Source: Collybiopsis luxurians FD-317 M1
Taxonomy: Eukaryota > Basidiomycota > Agaricomycetes > Agaricales > Omphalotaceae
Direction: 5' to 3'
Assembly (NCBI GenBank): GCA_000827265.1
Contig: KN834784.1
Span: 400,587-464,586 of the forward strand
DNA: 64,000 bases
Under the pieces are notes generated by a model. It searched no databases, was not told the origin of the DNA, and was given only the letters and a program-made list of their open reading frames with translations. Shown piece after piece: positions 1 to 11,548 of this stretch (position 1 is the first letter of the stretch; every line of letters begins with the position of its first letter). Position numbers and translations under genes: made by a program.

Positions 1-816
1 CCGTTACTTGGCAGCTCAGGTATGATATCCAAGTGATTGGTTTTCGGACTGCGCGAAATACAAAAGTTTCAAGGCACCGAAGTAAAGCAACGACATATTA
101 CTGTCATTCTTACATTCTTCATTACCTTGTTCTTCATAATAAGGACGCGGGAAGGAAAGAACAAAGTACAATGGACTTGACGTGAAGGCGCGCCCAAGTA
201 ATACAAACAGCGCCCAGTTTGTTTGTACGTATTTGAGTTCCATTCTGGGCGCTAAAGTACTCGTTCCAGCTCATCCTCCGCCCAGATTCCACACGCTGCC
301 TTCGAGCGGAATCCTGTGTACAGATCATCTAGTGGCCATATCCAAGGTAAATTCTAGCAGGAATGAGCTCAAGGCTTCACTGGATAGCGTAATGACCACC
401 GACAATCATGCGCCGCCATTGTGACGGCATCACTAAATAGGCCCATTGTTCTTTTACTATTATTGAAGAACAACAATGCTTGACGTTCTTTATTGTGACG
501 ATTCCTCTATTTGCATTGTTCCTTATACTAGGAATTATCATTATAAAAGTAGAGCAATGCGGCCTACTGAACCCCATCTCAACCGCCTCTGGTGTCTTGT
601 GTCTACTCCTTTCTGTTTACTTGAGTTTGTTCTGCCTCTGTTCTAGCCTCGTATCTCGTCTGTAGCCTTAATTTACGTCTATCTGGTGAGTTTCTATTAG
701 GGCATTGAACACTTTCTTGTGCTGAACATTCACTCTAGATTTACGACCCTTTTATCGCAGAGCGATTCGAATCCCATTTACGTCTCATTCTCCTTTACGA
801 ACCAACTATCATCGAA
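1..816. other. Upstream region of the BTG-like gene
   Basis: No convincing gene is seen. The last ~240 bases look like promoter and 5' UTR of the gene at 817. A conserved splice donor (TCTG|GTGAGT, donor near 686) recurs in the related block at 4105, so a 5' UTR intron is likely. The short frames in this stretch show no recognisable protein features. Confidence 0.5.
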
Positions 817-1833
817 ATGCAGGCTTCAGCTACTACTTCCACTTCCACTACTCTCTATCAGCTCGTGACGTACCTTACACGTCCTTTGGCTGCAGTTTAC
901 CCTGCGCAAACAGTTATGCAGCTGCAGATGTTCCTTTATGGCAATTTGGCTGCGCAATTCCTCACTGAGACTGTTCTGTCTCCCTTCACCCTCTTCCTCT
1001 CGCCCGCCTCTCTTCCTCCTACGCCATTGTACGCCGCTTGTCTTCAGTCCGGTGTCGAGTGGCCTCGATGGATTCATGCTTTGGGCGGCAAGGCTCTATT
1101 CGTCTGCGTCATGGAAAACACCTTGAAGGTTCGCGTTGGCGAAGTAGGGGATGCTGTTACTGTTTGGTCCGACGAGCCTGCTGAAGTTCCTGCCATTTCT
1201 AAAGTGAAGACCTCGACCCAGACCGGAAGTGGCTCAGAGTCGCCAATGGCGCTGAAATTGAAGGCCATGTTAGACTCTGTCCGCTCTCGCCATGCCTCTG
1301 CTGAACAGCCGAGAAAACCGGTCACCCTTCCTACTCTTCTTATTCCCACCGCTGCGACTTGCAGTGCTAATTCGGACGACGATGCAGACTCTGTATCTGA
1401 CACAGAGTCCACCACGTCCTCTTCACTCTTTTCTGACATGTCTTCGACCGAATCTATGACTTCTGTCTCATCGACATCTTCTCCGATTACTAAAGTTTCC
1501 GACCTTCCCCTTCCGGTTCCCGCAGCGCTCAAAGCACCTGTCTACGTTCCTCGTCACCGTCGCCCGACAACCTCTTCCCCATCTACCGACTCCACCAACC
1601 ATCTCTCTCGCTCTCAGCGCCGCCTCGCTCGTTCCACTGTCGATACAAGCAAAGTCGATGTTTGCAAGTATACCTACCAGGGTGGTCAGACGTCTGTTAT
1701 GACTGGCGGTGTAATGCTTGGTGCTCTCAAGCCTGCTTCGTCCTCCCAAAAGTCCAAGCCTGTTGCTGCGTCGAAGAGGCCCTCGGTGACGCTCGGATCA
1801 GACTCTTCGAAGAACTGGCGTGCACGTGCTTAA
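817..1833 (+). CDS. BTG/Tob-like anti-proliferative domain protein with Ser-rich tail
   Basis: Single-exon 338-residue protein. Residues ~25-120 have the shape of a BTG/Tob domain: a helical VYPAQTVMQLQ segment, a proline-rich turn (LPPTPLYAACLQSGVEWP), then a strand pattern ending in VRVGEVGDAVTVW that resembles the family's box B. Known BTG/Tob proteins bind CCR4-NOT deadenylase subunits and restrain proliferation, so a role in mRNA turnover is an inference. Residues ~130-260 are low-complexity Ser/Thr/Asp. The C-terminus has a conserved-looking YTYQGGQTSVMTGGVMLG block and ends in NWRARA. Both tail motifs recur in the broken copy downstream. The cysteine/tryptophan pattern of animal BTG is weak, so the domain call rests on overall pattern. 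Confidence 0.55.
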   Translation: MQASATTSTSTTLYQLVTYLTRPLAAVYPAQTVMQLQMFLYGNLAAQFLTETVLSPFTLFLSPASLPPTPLYAACLQSGVEWPRWIHALGGKALFVCVMENTLKVRVGEVGDAVTVWSDEPAEVPAISKVKTSTQTGSGSESPMALKLKAMLDSVRSRHASAEQPRKPVTLPTLLIPTAATCSANSDDDADSVSDTESTTSSSLFSDMSSTESMTSVSSTSSPITKVSDLPLPVPAALKAPVYVPRHRRPTTSSPSTDSTNHLSRSQRRLARSTVDTSKVDVCKYTYQGGQTSVMTGGVMLGALKPASSSQKSKPVAASKRPSVTLGSDSSKNWRARA

Positions 1834-4208
1834 AGCCCTCGCAAAGATTGAAACTGCTCCGTGCCTTGATGGCTCGGAAAATGACTTCCCGCCTGTCATG
1901 CCATTCACTCCTCGCGTACTTTACGGCGACAACGATAACGATTTCTTAAAGTCTCTCTCTGGACAGTCATGGTCTCTCCATTGAACTTTTCTTTCTCTAT
2001 CTCTCTCTCGGAGCTTTGCTTTTAGGTTTTGTATCATACATCCACTCGTACATTTTCTTTGACTCACATCTCGGGGCATCTTCCTAGTGGGTGCTTTAAA
2101 TATCCCACAGGCTTCCCCCCCATCGTAGTACATACTCACTCTGTAGCATCTCTATTCGACCATTACTCTCCTCGCCGTTGTATTATAATAGACTCGTACA
2201 CATTGTTAATTTGATTCCTCTCAATTGTGTTATCATTGTCATCAGCGTTATCTGGAGGGAATCCTTGAGGGTCAAGCCTTGGGACTGGAGTAAATTTCGC
2301 GGTTCCTCCTGTTACACATTTGTCTATACATGGGTTGTTCGAACTTTTGGATCACACTCTGGGGTATGTGATTGAACGTTCGAGTATCAGTAATGCTCTC
2401 TCGCATACTGAAAATTCACCACTTCCTCTAACCTCAAGTGCTTCTATGCCATCCGGCCTCGTCCTCGAATTCTCATTGACCACAAACCTTCGATCATGGT
2501 ACCTTCGATCACGGCATTTTCGGGCCTGGAGTATTCAACCAGATACTCTGAAGGGGTAACGACCCTGAGGGTTCTAAATCCAAGTATCACCCAGGCTGTG
2601 GAGACGAAGAGAAACAATTGCTTCATAAAAGTCATTAATATCGACAACTCAGATGTTCTCTAGGGACGTAAACCCCAAAGGTGGAAAAATTCTGCTCCAC
2701 GGGGTGGAATATTCCGAATCGTGATAAATAGTTCGGGTTGGTAGACCGTGGTCTATCATAATCGGTGAACAAAAAGAAGATTCTCGACTGAGCATGCATA
2801 CATGCACCATTCAGTAACATCATGATGAAGCGCTCGCTGATGTGCCAGCCGAATTATTCTGCACTCCGCTCCGCTAGGCAATGTTGAGAATCACCAAAAC
2901 AGTTGGTACAGACCACTCCTGTAGTGACTGAAACTCTGCCGCCGCTGAATTTCATTGATATTGTTATCGATATCGTGTACATCTACAGCACATGAAGTAC
3001 ATGAAAAGGTTACAAATTTCCCTCAGAATTGGCCTTGGAATATCATGATAGTACGCTGCTCACCCGATGGAATATTGTGCTCCCAGTTATGTGAACTTAT
3101 GGTCATTATGTGGGTGAGTTGAAACCGCAGGTTACCCGAATATTTATCGAATCTCTCGCCTTCTTGATTCTCTTTTAACTCGACCAAAGTTTGTAATCTC
3201 TCCCTGGATCTTTCATAAGATATTTTTCAGTCAAGAGAAAATACGACTCAAACATGAATATGTATTGATTGGATATTTTCATTCCGGTACAAGTCACTCT
3301 GAACTTCTACAATTCTGAAGATTACTCATTCCGCGGGGCAGCCATTTTCACTGTAACCCTTGAAGCTTCCTTGTCCCACAGTCGTGGACAGAATCATTGC
3401 AAATTGTTCCAACAATGTCACTTTTCGTGGCTACACTCTGAACTTTTTGTCATGAACGACATCTTCTCTCGCCTCTATGATTTCTTTCATTTAAGTCATT
3501 TCCTCCCCCACACCACCGTACATACTCACTCTGTGGTGTCTCTTTTCAGCTACTACTCTCCTCCCCCTCGTATTATGATACACTCGTAGACACTGTTGAT
3601 GTGATTTTTTGTGCTGACTGCGCAGCTGAGGGCAGGAGCAAGTACTGGTGAAGGTAGTGTCCCATCCTATCCTACCCTAGATCATCATTTGTTCACAGCC
3701 GTTTCCATCTGAGTTCGCAATTCTGTCACCAGCAGATGCGGTCCCTGATGGTGCATGCGATCCCTCATAGCATGCAACTGCGGGTGGAAATGCCCATTGA
3801 TACCTACTTAATAATGATATATTTACAGGAGCGACAGTGATCCTGGTGCTCTCGCTCAACCGCCCACCTTATCCTCGACAAGCCAGCGGAATGTGGAATT
3901 TCTAGCCAACCCAAGGATCGATCTTCAAAATATCAATCATATACAGCATCGACAAATGTAATGCCACAGAGCTATAGGTCTCCAACTCGGAAATGCATCT
4001 CAACTGCCCCTGATGTGCATCATGTCTTCTTACTGCTCACCTCAGTTTGTTTTGCCTTCCTCGCATCTCATCTCTAGAGTGGGGTCTTATTTTACGTCTA
4101 TCTGGTGAGTATTTATTGTGCCTTTATTAAGAAGTTTTGCTCCAGAGTTACTGCCTTCTTTCATCTGAGAGCAATTTCTAAATCTCACTCACATACCTTT
4201 CATTTTGA
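1834..4208. other. Intergenic DNA with a repeated 3'-flank segment
   Basis: No gene is recognised. The segment at ~2125-2215 (a CATACTCACTCTGT motif, then ATTACTCTCCTC, then CGTATTATAATA-like sequence) recurs at ~3513-3605 with scattered differences. A third copy of this 3' flank therefore lies between the two BTG-like coding copies, which points to repeated local duplication. Confidence 0.5.
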
Positions 4209-4919
4209 AGCACGCTTGAGCTATTACTTAGATTTCCTACTAATATCTTTCTGCTTGTAACTTATCTCAAAACACATCCTTTGTCTACGGCTTATCCAGT
4301 ATATATCAGCAGTAACTACCAGTCGCCTATGACCCTCCAGTTAAAGGCCATGCTCGACTCTGTTTATTCTCACAATGCTAATTCCCACTGCGACATAGAC
4401 TCTGTCTCCGACACTGAGTCTTCTGCATCCTCTTCTCTCTTTTCTGAATCATCTTCTGCAGAATTGACAACCTCATCTCATCGACCCCTTCTCTGTTCAC
4501 TAAACCTTCCAAATTTCCCCTTCCCATTGGGTCCACACAGGCTCTTGCAGGGCTCAAAGTACCTGTGTATGTTCTGCAAAACTGCCGCACGATATTTACC
4601 AACTCTGCAAACTTTACCGCCCATGTCAACTCCACCCGCTCACAGAGCCGCCTCACCCATGTTGTTGTTGACAGAAGCAAAGTAGACATTCGCATGTATA
4701 CCTACCCTGGTGGTCAAATGTCTATCTTGACTGGGGCGTGATGCTTGGTGTTATCAAGCCTGCAGCTACTACACCACGGACTCATTCTTTCCCAACAAGT
4801 TTGGCATCATCAGCCATTACCCAGTCAAAGGTGAGATTCCAGTTGAAGATGGGCTCGATGAAGTTCAGATCAGGTTCAGATTCGTCAAAAAACTGGCGTA
4901 GTAGTATGTGCGTGAAGTG
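4209..4919 (+). pseudogene. Broken tandem copy of the BTG-like gene
   Basis: Homologous to the gene at 817-1833 but non-functional as written. The position matching the start codon reads AAG (4209-4211), followed three codons later by an in-frame TGA. The BTG-like domain is essentially missing. What survives is the tail: MTLQLKAMLDSV, then the SVSDTESSASSSLFSESSS block, then (after frame changes) a YTYPGGQMSILTG block and a SGSDSSKNWRS end. At least two frame changes separate these blocks. The upstream ~120 bases, including the GTGAGT donor near 4105, also match the intact gene, so promoter and 5' UTR were duplicated with it. Confidence 0.75.
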
Positions 4920-5441
4920 ATGTCAATCGGTATCTGGATTGGTGCTAGTTGAACTGCTCTCGGAGAATAGCCACCCCTGAATCTCCCTTCTCCTCACCCC
5001 CTCCCGCTTATTGGCGGCGACCAGGTCAATATATTCAATTACCGTTTCAGGACAATCATGGATTCTTTCTCTCTGGGTCATGTACCATACATCCATATTT
5101 TGTTGTCTTTTGATAGTATTTAGGCCTTGATTTCGGTATCACAAATGTTTCTCTATCATACATAGTGTGCAATCTTTTTGTAACATCTTTATTTGGTCTC
5201 TGTCCCGCGTGCGCCGCCTCGGAAACAATGTTTTTATTTAGGGACTGGCCGTGTAGTAAATAAACTTTCCTCTTTCCTGTCAATTCTTAGTATTGTAATA
5301 GCTTCGTATACCGTCATACACTTTGTATACACCATTGTTGGTATTACCAGCACTAGCTCGTGCTGGGAATAAATCTGGAAGCTTCGGAGGTAAGGTCCAT
5401 ATTGTCTTACGGAAAACTTAAATCTACTTGCGTTTGGATGG
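4920..5441. other. Intergenic DNA, no gene seen
   Basis: 3' flank of the broken BTG-like copy. No conserved protein, RNA gene or repeat boundary is recognised. Confidence 0.4.
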
Positions 5442-5449
5442 ATTCAAGG

Positions 5450-6056
5450 TAGGGCATGTCACCATCCCGTAAACGGTGGCAGCCGTGCATTTTACGGACC
5501 ATTTTTTTCGACGGTGCTACCGTGACCGTGCTGTTTAGGTTGCAAACTGAGTCCTGAAAGATACGGGTATGGGTCGTATCCGTACTGTAAACGGTATACG
5601 GTTTATCAGTCAGCAACATATAGATTTTGTTAATTTGCATACATTATGAGGTAGCATAGAAGAATAACTGTCTAAATCTGTAAGTGTAATGCCTACTCAT
5701 CATCCAAAATTTCAATAATTGCCATGCGTGCCAGACGAAGTTGAGCCATAACAGACATGAGAGCCTGAATTGTATCAGCTTTCAAGCTTGCCCGCTGAAG
5801 AGAGATAGCATCTCTGCCTCCTGAGAAAAAATTGCAGATTTATTGATGATATTGAGCTCCAACGCAACAAATAAATGAGCGCTTGCACTGAGCGGGCGGC
5901 CGACTAGTTCACACGGCCGCGTACGGGTAGTACGGCACGGATTGATACGGATTAACCGTTCCCTTACACCGTGCCGTCTCCAGCCTTGATGGACTTGATA
6001 CGATACGGGTACCGTGCCCGTTGACTGTCTATATACGGGAACGGCGCCATGCCCTA
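5450..6056. mobile_element. Non-autonomous hAT-like TIR element (607 bp)
   Basis: Terminal inverted repeats begin TAGGGCATGTCACCATCCCG on the left and, read inward on the other strand, TAGGGCATGGCGCCGTTCCCG on the right (one indel, few mismatches). An 8-bp target-site duplication flanks it: ATTCAAGG (5442-5449) and ATCCAAGG (6057-6064), 7 of 8 identical. An 8-bp duplication with a TAGGG-type terminus fits the hAT superfamily. Both subterminal regions are packed with short CCGTGCC / ACGGTA motifs in both orientations, as expected for transposase-binding arrays. No transposase frame is present. Confidence 0.75.
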
Positions 6057-6424
6057 ATCCAAGGGGCATTTAGGTTCAGCCGCCACTGAATTAAAGTCTT
6101 AAACCCCTTTTACTGGGGTCGTTTCTTGAGGCATATGACCCCATACTTATCCCCTGAATCTCATTCCATTGTATAAGTAGTATTATAAGAGCGTTAATCA
6201 CAGGGTCATTTGACTTCCCGTGAAATGTGAACCAACTTTCATGATGGCTTGTTTGATGATCAATTGCGCCACTGGCAGCGACACAGCTTTTCATCTCATA
6301 TTTAAATGAACTTGTTGCCGTGAAGAATCTTCGAGCTCAATTCTCCCCACACTCATACTATTTGTTCAGTTATTAAATTTGAACTTGCAATATCTGTGAT
6401 CAGCTCACTACTGACCAGTCGACA
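6057..6424. other. Upstream region of the NLR gene
   Basis: No gene is seen. It includes the 3' target-site copy of the hAT-like element (6057-6064) and the probable NLR promoter. The element therefore lies within ~370 bp of the NLR start codon. Confidence 0.4.
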
Positions 6425-9400
6425 ATGGGCAAGAAACCAATCTCATTCCCTTCTAAGGTGAGCAAAAAGTTTATGTTCTCAGTTTGCTCTCCATTTCCCG
6501 AAGCAAACTTTACAACTTCTTTCGGGATTTGAGCCGAAAATACATTTACCCCAATTTCGCCCTGATGCTCCTTGGTCGTTGGATATTCCCTGCATGCAAC
6601 AATAGTTACATGTTTGTGTTTCCAGCTCTTTCTGCCATCTGGCAGTGCGATGCAGATTATTGATATGTAATATTTTTCAATGACTAACTAATAAATGCAG
6701 CCAAAGGATAAGGGGCTATCCAAACAAAGCTGGAACTTTCTCAAAGAGGTGCTCAGTGTTACAAAGGATTTATCAAGTGCATGTCCGCCATTGGAACTTG
6801 CGGTCTCAGGGGTGTTAGTTATAATGGACCAAGTAGATGTAAGTTTTCTTTTCTTTTCTTTTTTTTTTCTTGTTAAACTCTCTGTATCAATAAAATATTT
6901 ACAAATAAATAGAACATCAACAATGTTCAGGAAGACTTGAAGGAAATAGCAACTGATATCAAACAGGCAAATGATATGTTAAGACATTATTTTGGAAATT
7001 CATTGCATGTCCCAATTCCGATCCAGGAAAGGCTTGAAAAGTATGCAAAGTAAGCCACATTAAATTTTTCTTGAACATCCCTTCTTTCCCTTTACCATTT
7101 TCAGTACAATTAACCAGGAGAATGGAGCTATTCAAAAAAAAATCTCTGGTCATTCATGGAAGCGTATCTTTACAGCCAAACAAGATGCAGAGAGGATCAT
7201 AGAGATTTTGCAAAAACTTAGGAAGCTCAAAGATCAGCTCCAGGTGGGTATTTTTTCAACAAATTAAAGAGCATTCCTTTTCATGATCATTGACAAAATC
7301 CAGACTGAGTCTGGCCTCAACACAAGCATTAAAGTTGAGCAAATCTTTTCAAAGTTGCTGAATAAAGACTTGTTGTCTGGAAAGGTCATCCCTGGACCCA
7401 AGGGTGACTACCTTGAAGGAACACGGCGAAATTCACTTGCCAAGATTCACAATTGGATCAATGATTCAGATTCAAGACAATCTGTATTCTGGCTTTCAGG
7501 AGTTGCAGGCTGTGGCAAAAGTACCCTGATGGGGGTCTTGCATCATGATCTTTTAACAGAAATGGGTTGTGCCAAACTTGCTGCCTTTGTGCGTTTCGAC
7601 CGTAGCACTTTCAGTGACCCGTCTCTATTAGTACAGGCTTTGGCACAAGAGCTGGCAGACTTCAGTGGCATGATCGGATTTGAAATTGCTCAAAGCATCG
7701 GTGAGAGGCCGGAAATTGTAAAGGTCACCCAAGTGTCCACACAGCTACAAACACTCATAATAAACCCATTGATAAAATGTGGATCAAAGATCAAGCAAAC
7801 GGTCAGATCTTTGGTGATAATCATTGATGGGCTAGATGAGTGTTTGGACAGAAGTGACCAAGAGGCATTTCAAAAGATGCTAAGGCTATTTTCTGATAAT
7901 CTCATTGGCAAAGGTTGCCCTTATATCCGTCTTATCATTGCCAGCCGTCCCACAGAAGAGATTACTGCTGCCTTTACAGGAAAGCCCCACATTTACCCTT
8001 TCTATTTGGATATTACAACTCCCGAGACGAAATCAGATATTCAGTATTATTTAAAAAAGAAACTGGAAAATATAGCTGCTTTCCAAAAATTGCCCAAATC
8101 TGAGCTAGCCCCCAATGGTCAATTATATATCTTGAATGAGCTGGCAACCAGGGCCAATGGGTTATTCATCTGGGCAGCAGTGGTTATTAAATTTATCAAT
8201 GGATACCCAGAAGGCAGATTGCAAACTTTCCTGGCAACAGATATCCCAAATACTAGCACTAAAGCCCTTACGGTGCTGTATCAGACTGCCTTGGACTCTA
8301 TTGCCGGGGAGGAAGATTGTGACCTTAAGGATCACCTTCGCCTTGTTCTTGGATTTACTAAGTTTTTCCATGCTCAATATAAATTGGGGCTAGAGCATGA
8401 CCGCCTGCAAAACTTGTTGAATTATCACACCAAACATAGGCTAAATCAGTCTTTTCAAATTGATTTACTCAGTTTGAAGACCAAAATCTCCAGTCTTCTA
8501 GTAGGGGATAAATTAATCCATAAGTCTCTCGATGATTACTTGACAGACAAGGATCGGTGCAAAAAGGATTGGTATATTGACCCCCTCGAGCAAAAGCAAA
8601 ATCTAGCTGCCGCTTGCTCTATATGCATAATTGAATATATAAGTCGAGTGACTCACAACACGGGGGAAGGTCAACTTCAAGGTAGTATGGATTTTGCTTA
8701 TGCCTCTGAGAATTGGGCATTCTATTTCAGAGGTCTTCCATGCTCTGTTATAGAAAAAGAAGCAGGTCCATTATTGCAAAAGTATCTGCTTCGTTGGTTA
8801 TGTATTGCAGAGCATCCTTGGTACAATATGTTTAGGGGGATAACTCTTGGATGTAACATTCCATACAGCCTGATGGAGCTTTATAGGTTTCCAAATGTGA
8901 GTATTATATCAAAATAACTATGAAATGTAGTCTAAAATTACAGAAATATAGACTTCAGAAAATCCCACATTTGGGCCATTGATGAAAGATATTTATCATC
9001 TTAGCAGTGCCCTTACCTTTTTCAGGGGAGATGAGACCTTCCCTGCTGATTCCAAACAACTCACATTGTTTTTTTTTAATTTTCTCTGCCTGTCTTTCAA
9101 AAAGGGCTTCAGATCATTGTACCAGTATTATATGCCAGTTTTCATTCAAATGGCAGGAGGATCTAAACAATATCAAGACATTATAAATGCAATTATAATT
9201 GTGAGTTGATAGCAATGATTTCATGAAGTTGGTACTTACTATTAGTGATTATTTAGTCTCCATGGCCGCCAGTACTTGAAATTGTAGACACAAACATAAT
9301 TGAAATTGAAGGAGTGCCTGAGAACATTCAGGATGATCGTCTCAGCCTAGTCGATTGGGAAACCACAAGAAGGTCCGCTCGTCTAGCTGCAAAGCCACAG

Positions 9401-10399
9401 AACTTGTTTGTAACAATTCTATATGGGGAGGCACAATCTGTAAAATTATTAATTGAGAATGGAGCTGATGTCAATGCCCAAGATAGTATATATGGGGATG
9501 CACTGCAACTAGCAGCGTCTTGTGGAAAATTGGAGATTGTTGAGGAATTGATTAGAGGTGGGGCAGATGTCAATGCTCAGGGTGGAAGATTTGGAAGTGC
9601 ACTGCAAGCCTGTGCTGCAACTGAAGATTTGGAGATAGGTGCCATCAAACAATATATGAGAATCAGTGAAGAGAATGTTTATTTCCAAGAGAGAAGATTG
9701 GAGAATGCATTGCATGCTGAGCCAGCTGGAGCTGAAGATCTGAATATAGTCAAACTTTTGGTCAGAAGTGGATCTAATGTCAATGCACAGGGTGGCAAGT
9801 ATGGAAATGCACTGCAAGCAGCTGCATATTATGGAAAATTTGATATTGTCAAAGAGTTAGTAAGAGCTGGAGCAGATATCCATGCTCAGGGTGGAAAATT
9901 TGGAAGCGCACTGCATGCTGCTGCTTCTACGAGTTTAGATATTGTCAAGTTTCTACTGGAGAATGGTGCAGATGTCAATGTGCAAGGTGGTCAGTATGGA
10001 AATGTATTACAGTCTGCAGTATTTTTTGGAAGACTGGAAATTGTGAAAGAGTTAGTGAAAGCTGGAGCAGATGTCAATGCTCAAAATGGAGAATATGGGA
10101 ATGCACTGCAACTAGCTGCATATGTTGGAAAACTGAATATTGCCAAAGAACTAGTAAAAGCGGGGGCAAATATTCACGCTAGGGGCGGGAGGCTTGGGAG
10201 TGCATTGCAGGCCGCTGCCACTGATAATCTGGATACTGTTAAGTTCCTGGTTGAAAATGGTGCAGATGTCAATGACCAGGGTGGAGAATTCGGAAGTCCT
10301 CTTTCTGCCGCAATACACTATGGCAACATTGATATCATTAGATTTCTCCAGTATCATGGGGCAAAAAGGAACAAAGGTAATATTAAAATTTGTGACTAG
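6425..10399 (+). CDS. NACHT-ankyrin NLR-like receptor
   Basis: Seven exons keep one frame: 6425-6457, 6701-6838, 6913-7049, 7105-7243, 7304-8896, 8952-9200, 9257-10399, giving 1,143 residues. Residues 1-~150 are helical and probably coiled (ITLx-like ELAVSGVLVIMDQVD, then charged helices), resembling N-termini common on agaricomycete NLRs; a four-helix MLKL-like or other signalling domain is possible. A NACHT ATPase follows with P-loop GVAGCGKS (~215-222) and Walker B LVIIIDGLDEC (~319-329). A winged-helix-like region comes next. From ~815 to the end there are about nine 33-residue ankyrin repeats built on GADVNAQGG-YGNALQ. Such STAND proteins are proposed fungal innate-immunity or self/non-self sensors; the ligand here is unknown. 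The start codon lies in a short first exon (MGKKPISFPSK) and is the least certain point. Confidence 0.85.
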
Positions 10400-11186
10400 T
10401 AGGCTTCAGTTTTTCTATTTTCTGAACCATGGGATTATGGATGATCAGCTGTAGCCAGCATTAACACCAGTACAAAGCCTGGTTATATTGTACCCCAGTC
10501 TCTTCCTCTTTCTATTTGCTGCATCTCTGTCTTCTTGTCTCTTACATTTTAGAACCAGTTTCTGCCCCAATTCCATCTCACACAAGTCCCCGACATTAAG
10601 CCATCGCTCATCAGCGCTGTCCAATTAATGCACCCTTATTTCCTCGACACCCGTGCCCATGATTCCTATCACAACGCTCCTGCCTCTTTTATTTATAGTA
10701 ACGATACACCAGTAGCAAATAAAATGAACTAGCCAAACCTGGAAGAGCTTCATGTTGGAATTGCCTTACACTTACTATCAGTTTGTCCGGCGCTCTCTTC
10801 TAGTTTTTCTGCTCTATAATTCTTGTATCCCAATCCCGTAAATTCTCAACGCTACTTTGTTCCATCTTGTGGTTGCTCAGATCTCCAGTGAGTTCCAATT
10901 TGATACTTCAACAACAACGACAGCTCTAAAGCTGCATCTAGAAACTTCTTCACTGCTCATACTACCGACTACCCAGATAGACTCGCTATGTACCGTGGGG
11001 TTTTGCACCAACTCCTGGTTGCTCTCACTCTTCCAAACATGGTTGTTATGCTCGTATGGTCGTTGGAGTCATGCCATTAGTACGGAGTATGTTGGACCTT
11101 AGTCTCCTATAAGCAGACCACGATATACACTGACGATCCACTGATGGGTGTGTATGGGGTTGGACCTAGCCTGAATAAAAAGTAAC
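10400..11186. other. Intergenic DNA, no gene seen
   Basis: 3' flank of the NLR and spacer before the duplicated block. Short frames here lack composition or motifs of real proteins. No RNA gene or repeat is recognised. Confidence 0.4.
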
Positions 11187-11548
11187 GCCGAGGACTTAGG
11201 TTGCTGATGCGAAGGTAAATAATTGATCTACGATAGTGATTTGTACATTTTCTAAGTCTTAAAATGACAATTGCGGTTTCCTTGTCTCACAGCCGTGGAT
11301 TCTTTATCCGGAAACATTGTGGTTGCGCTGCCTATCGTCTATACAGTTTGAACCTTGTTATTAATCCAAAACGGCATAATCTCTCACCTGTATGGTTTCT
11401 TCCACATTCGCTGTCAATCAAGGTATGTGAATAAGTACATGCCCAGTAATAAAAACATATGACCAGCCGGTGTACATCGCAAATTCCCCTCAAGCAACCG
11501 TGAGCTGATTTCCAGCCTAGACAAGACCTTGTAGACACATCTGTAAGA

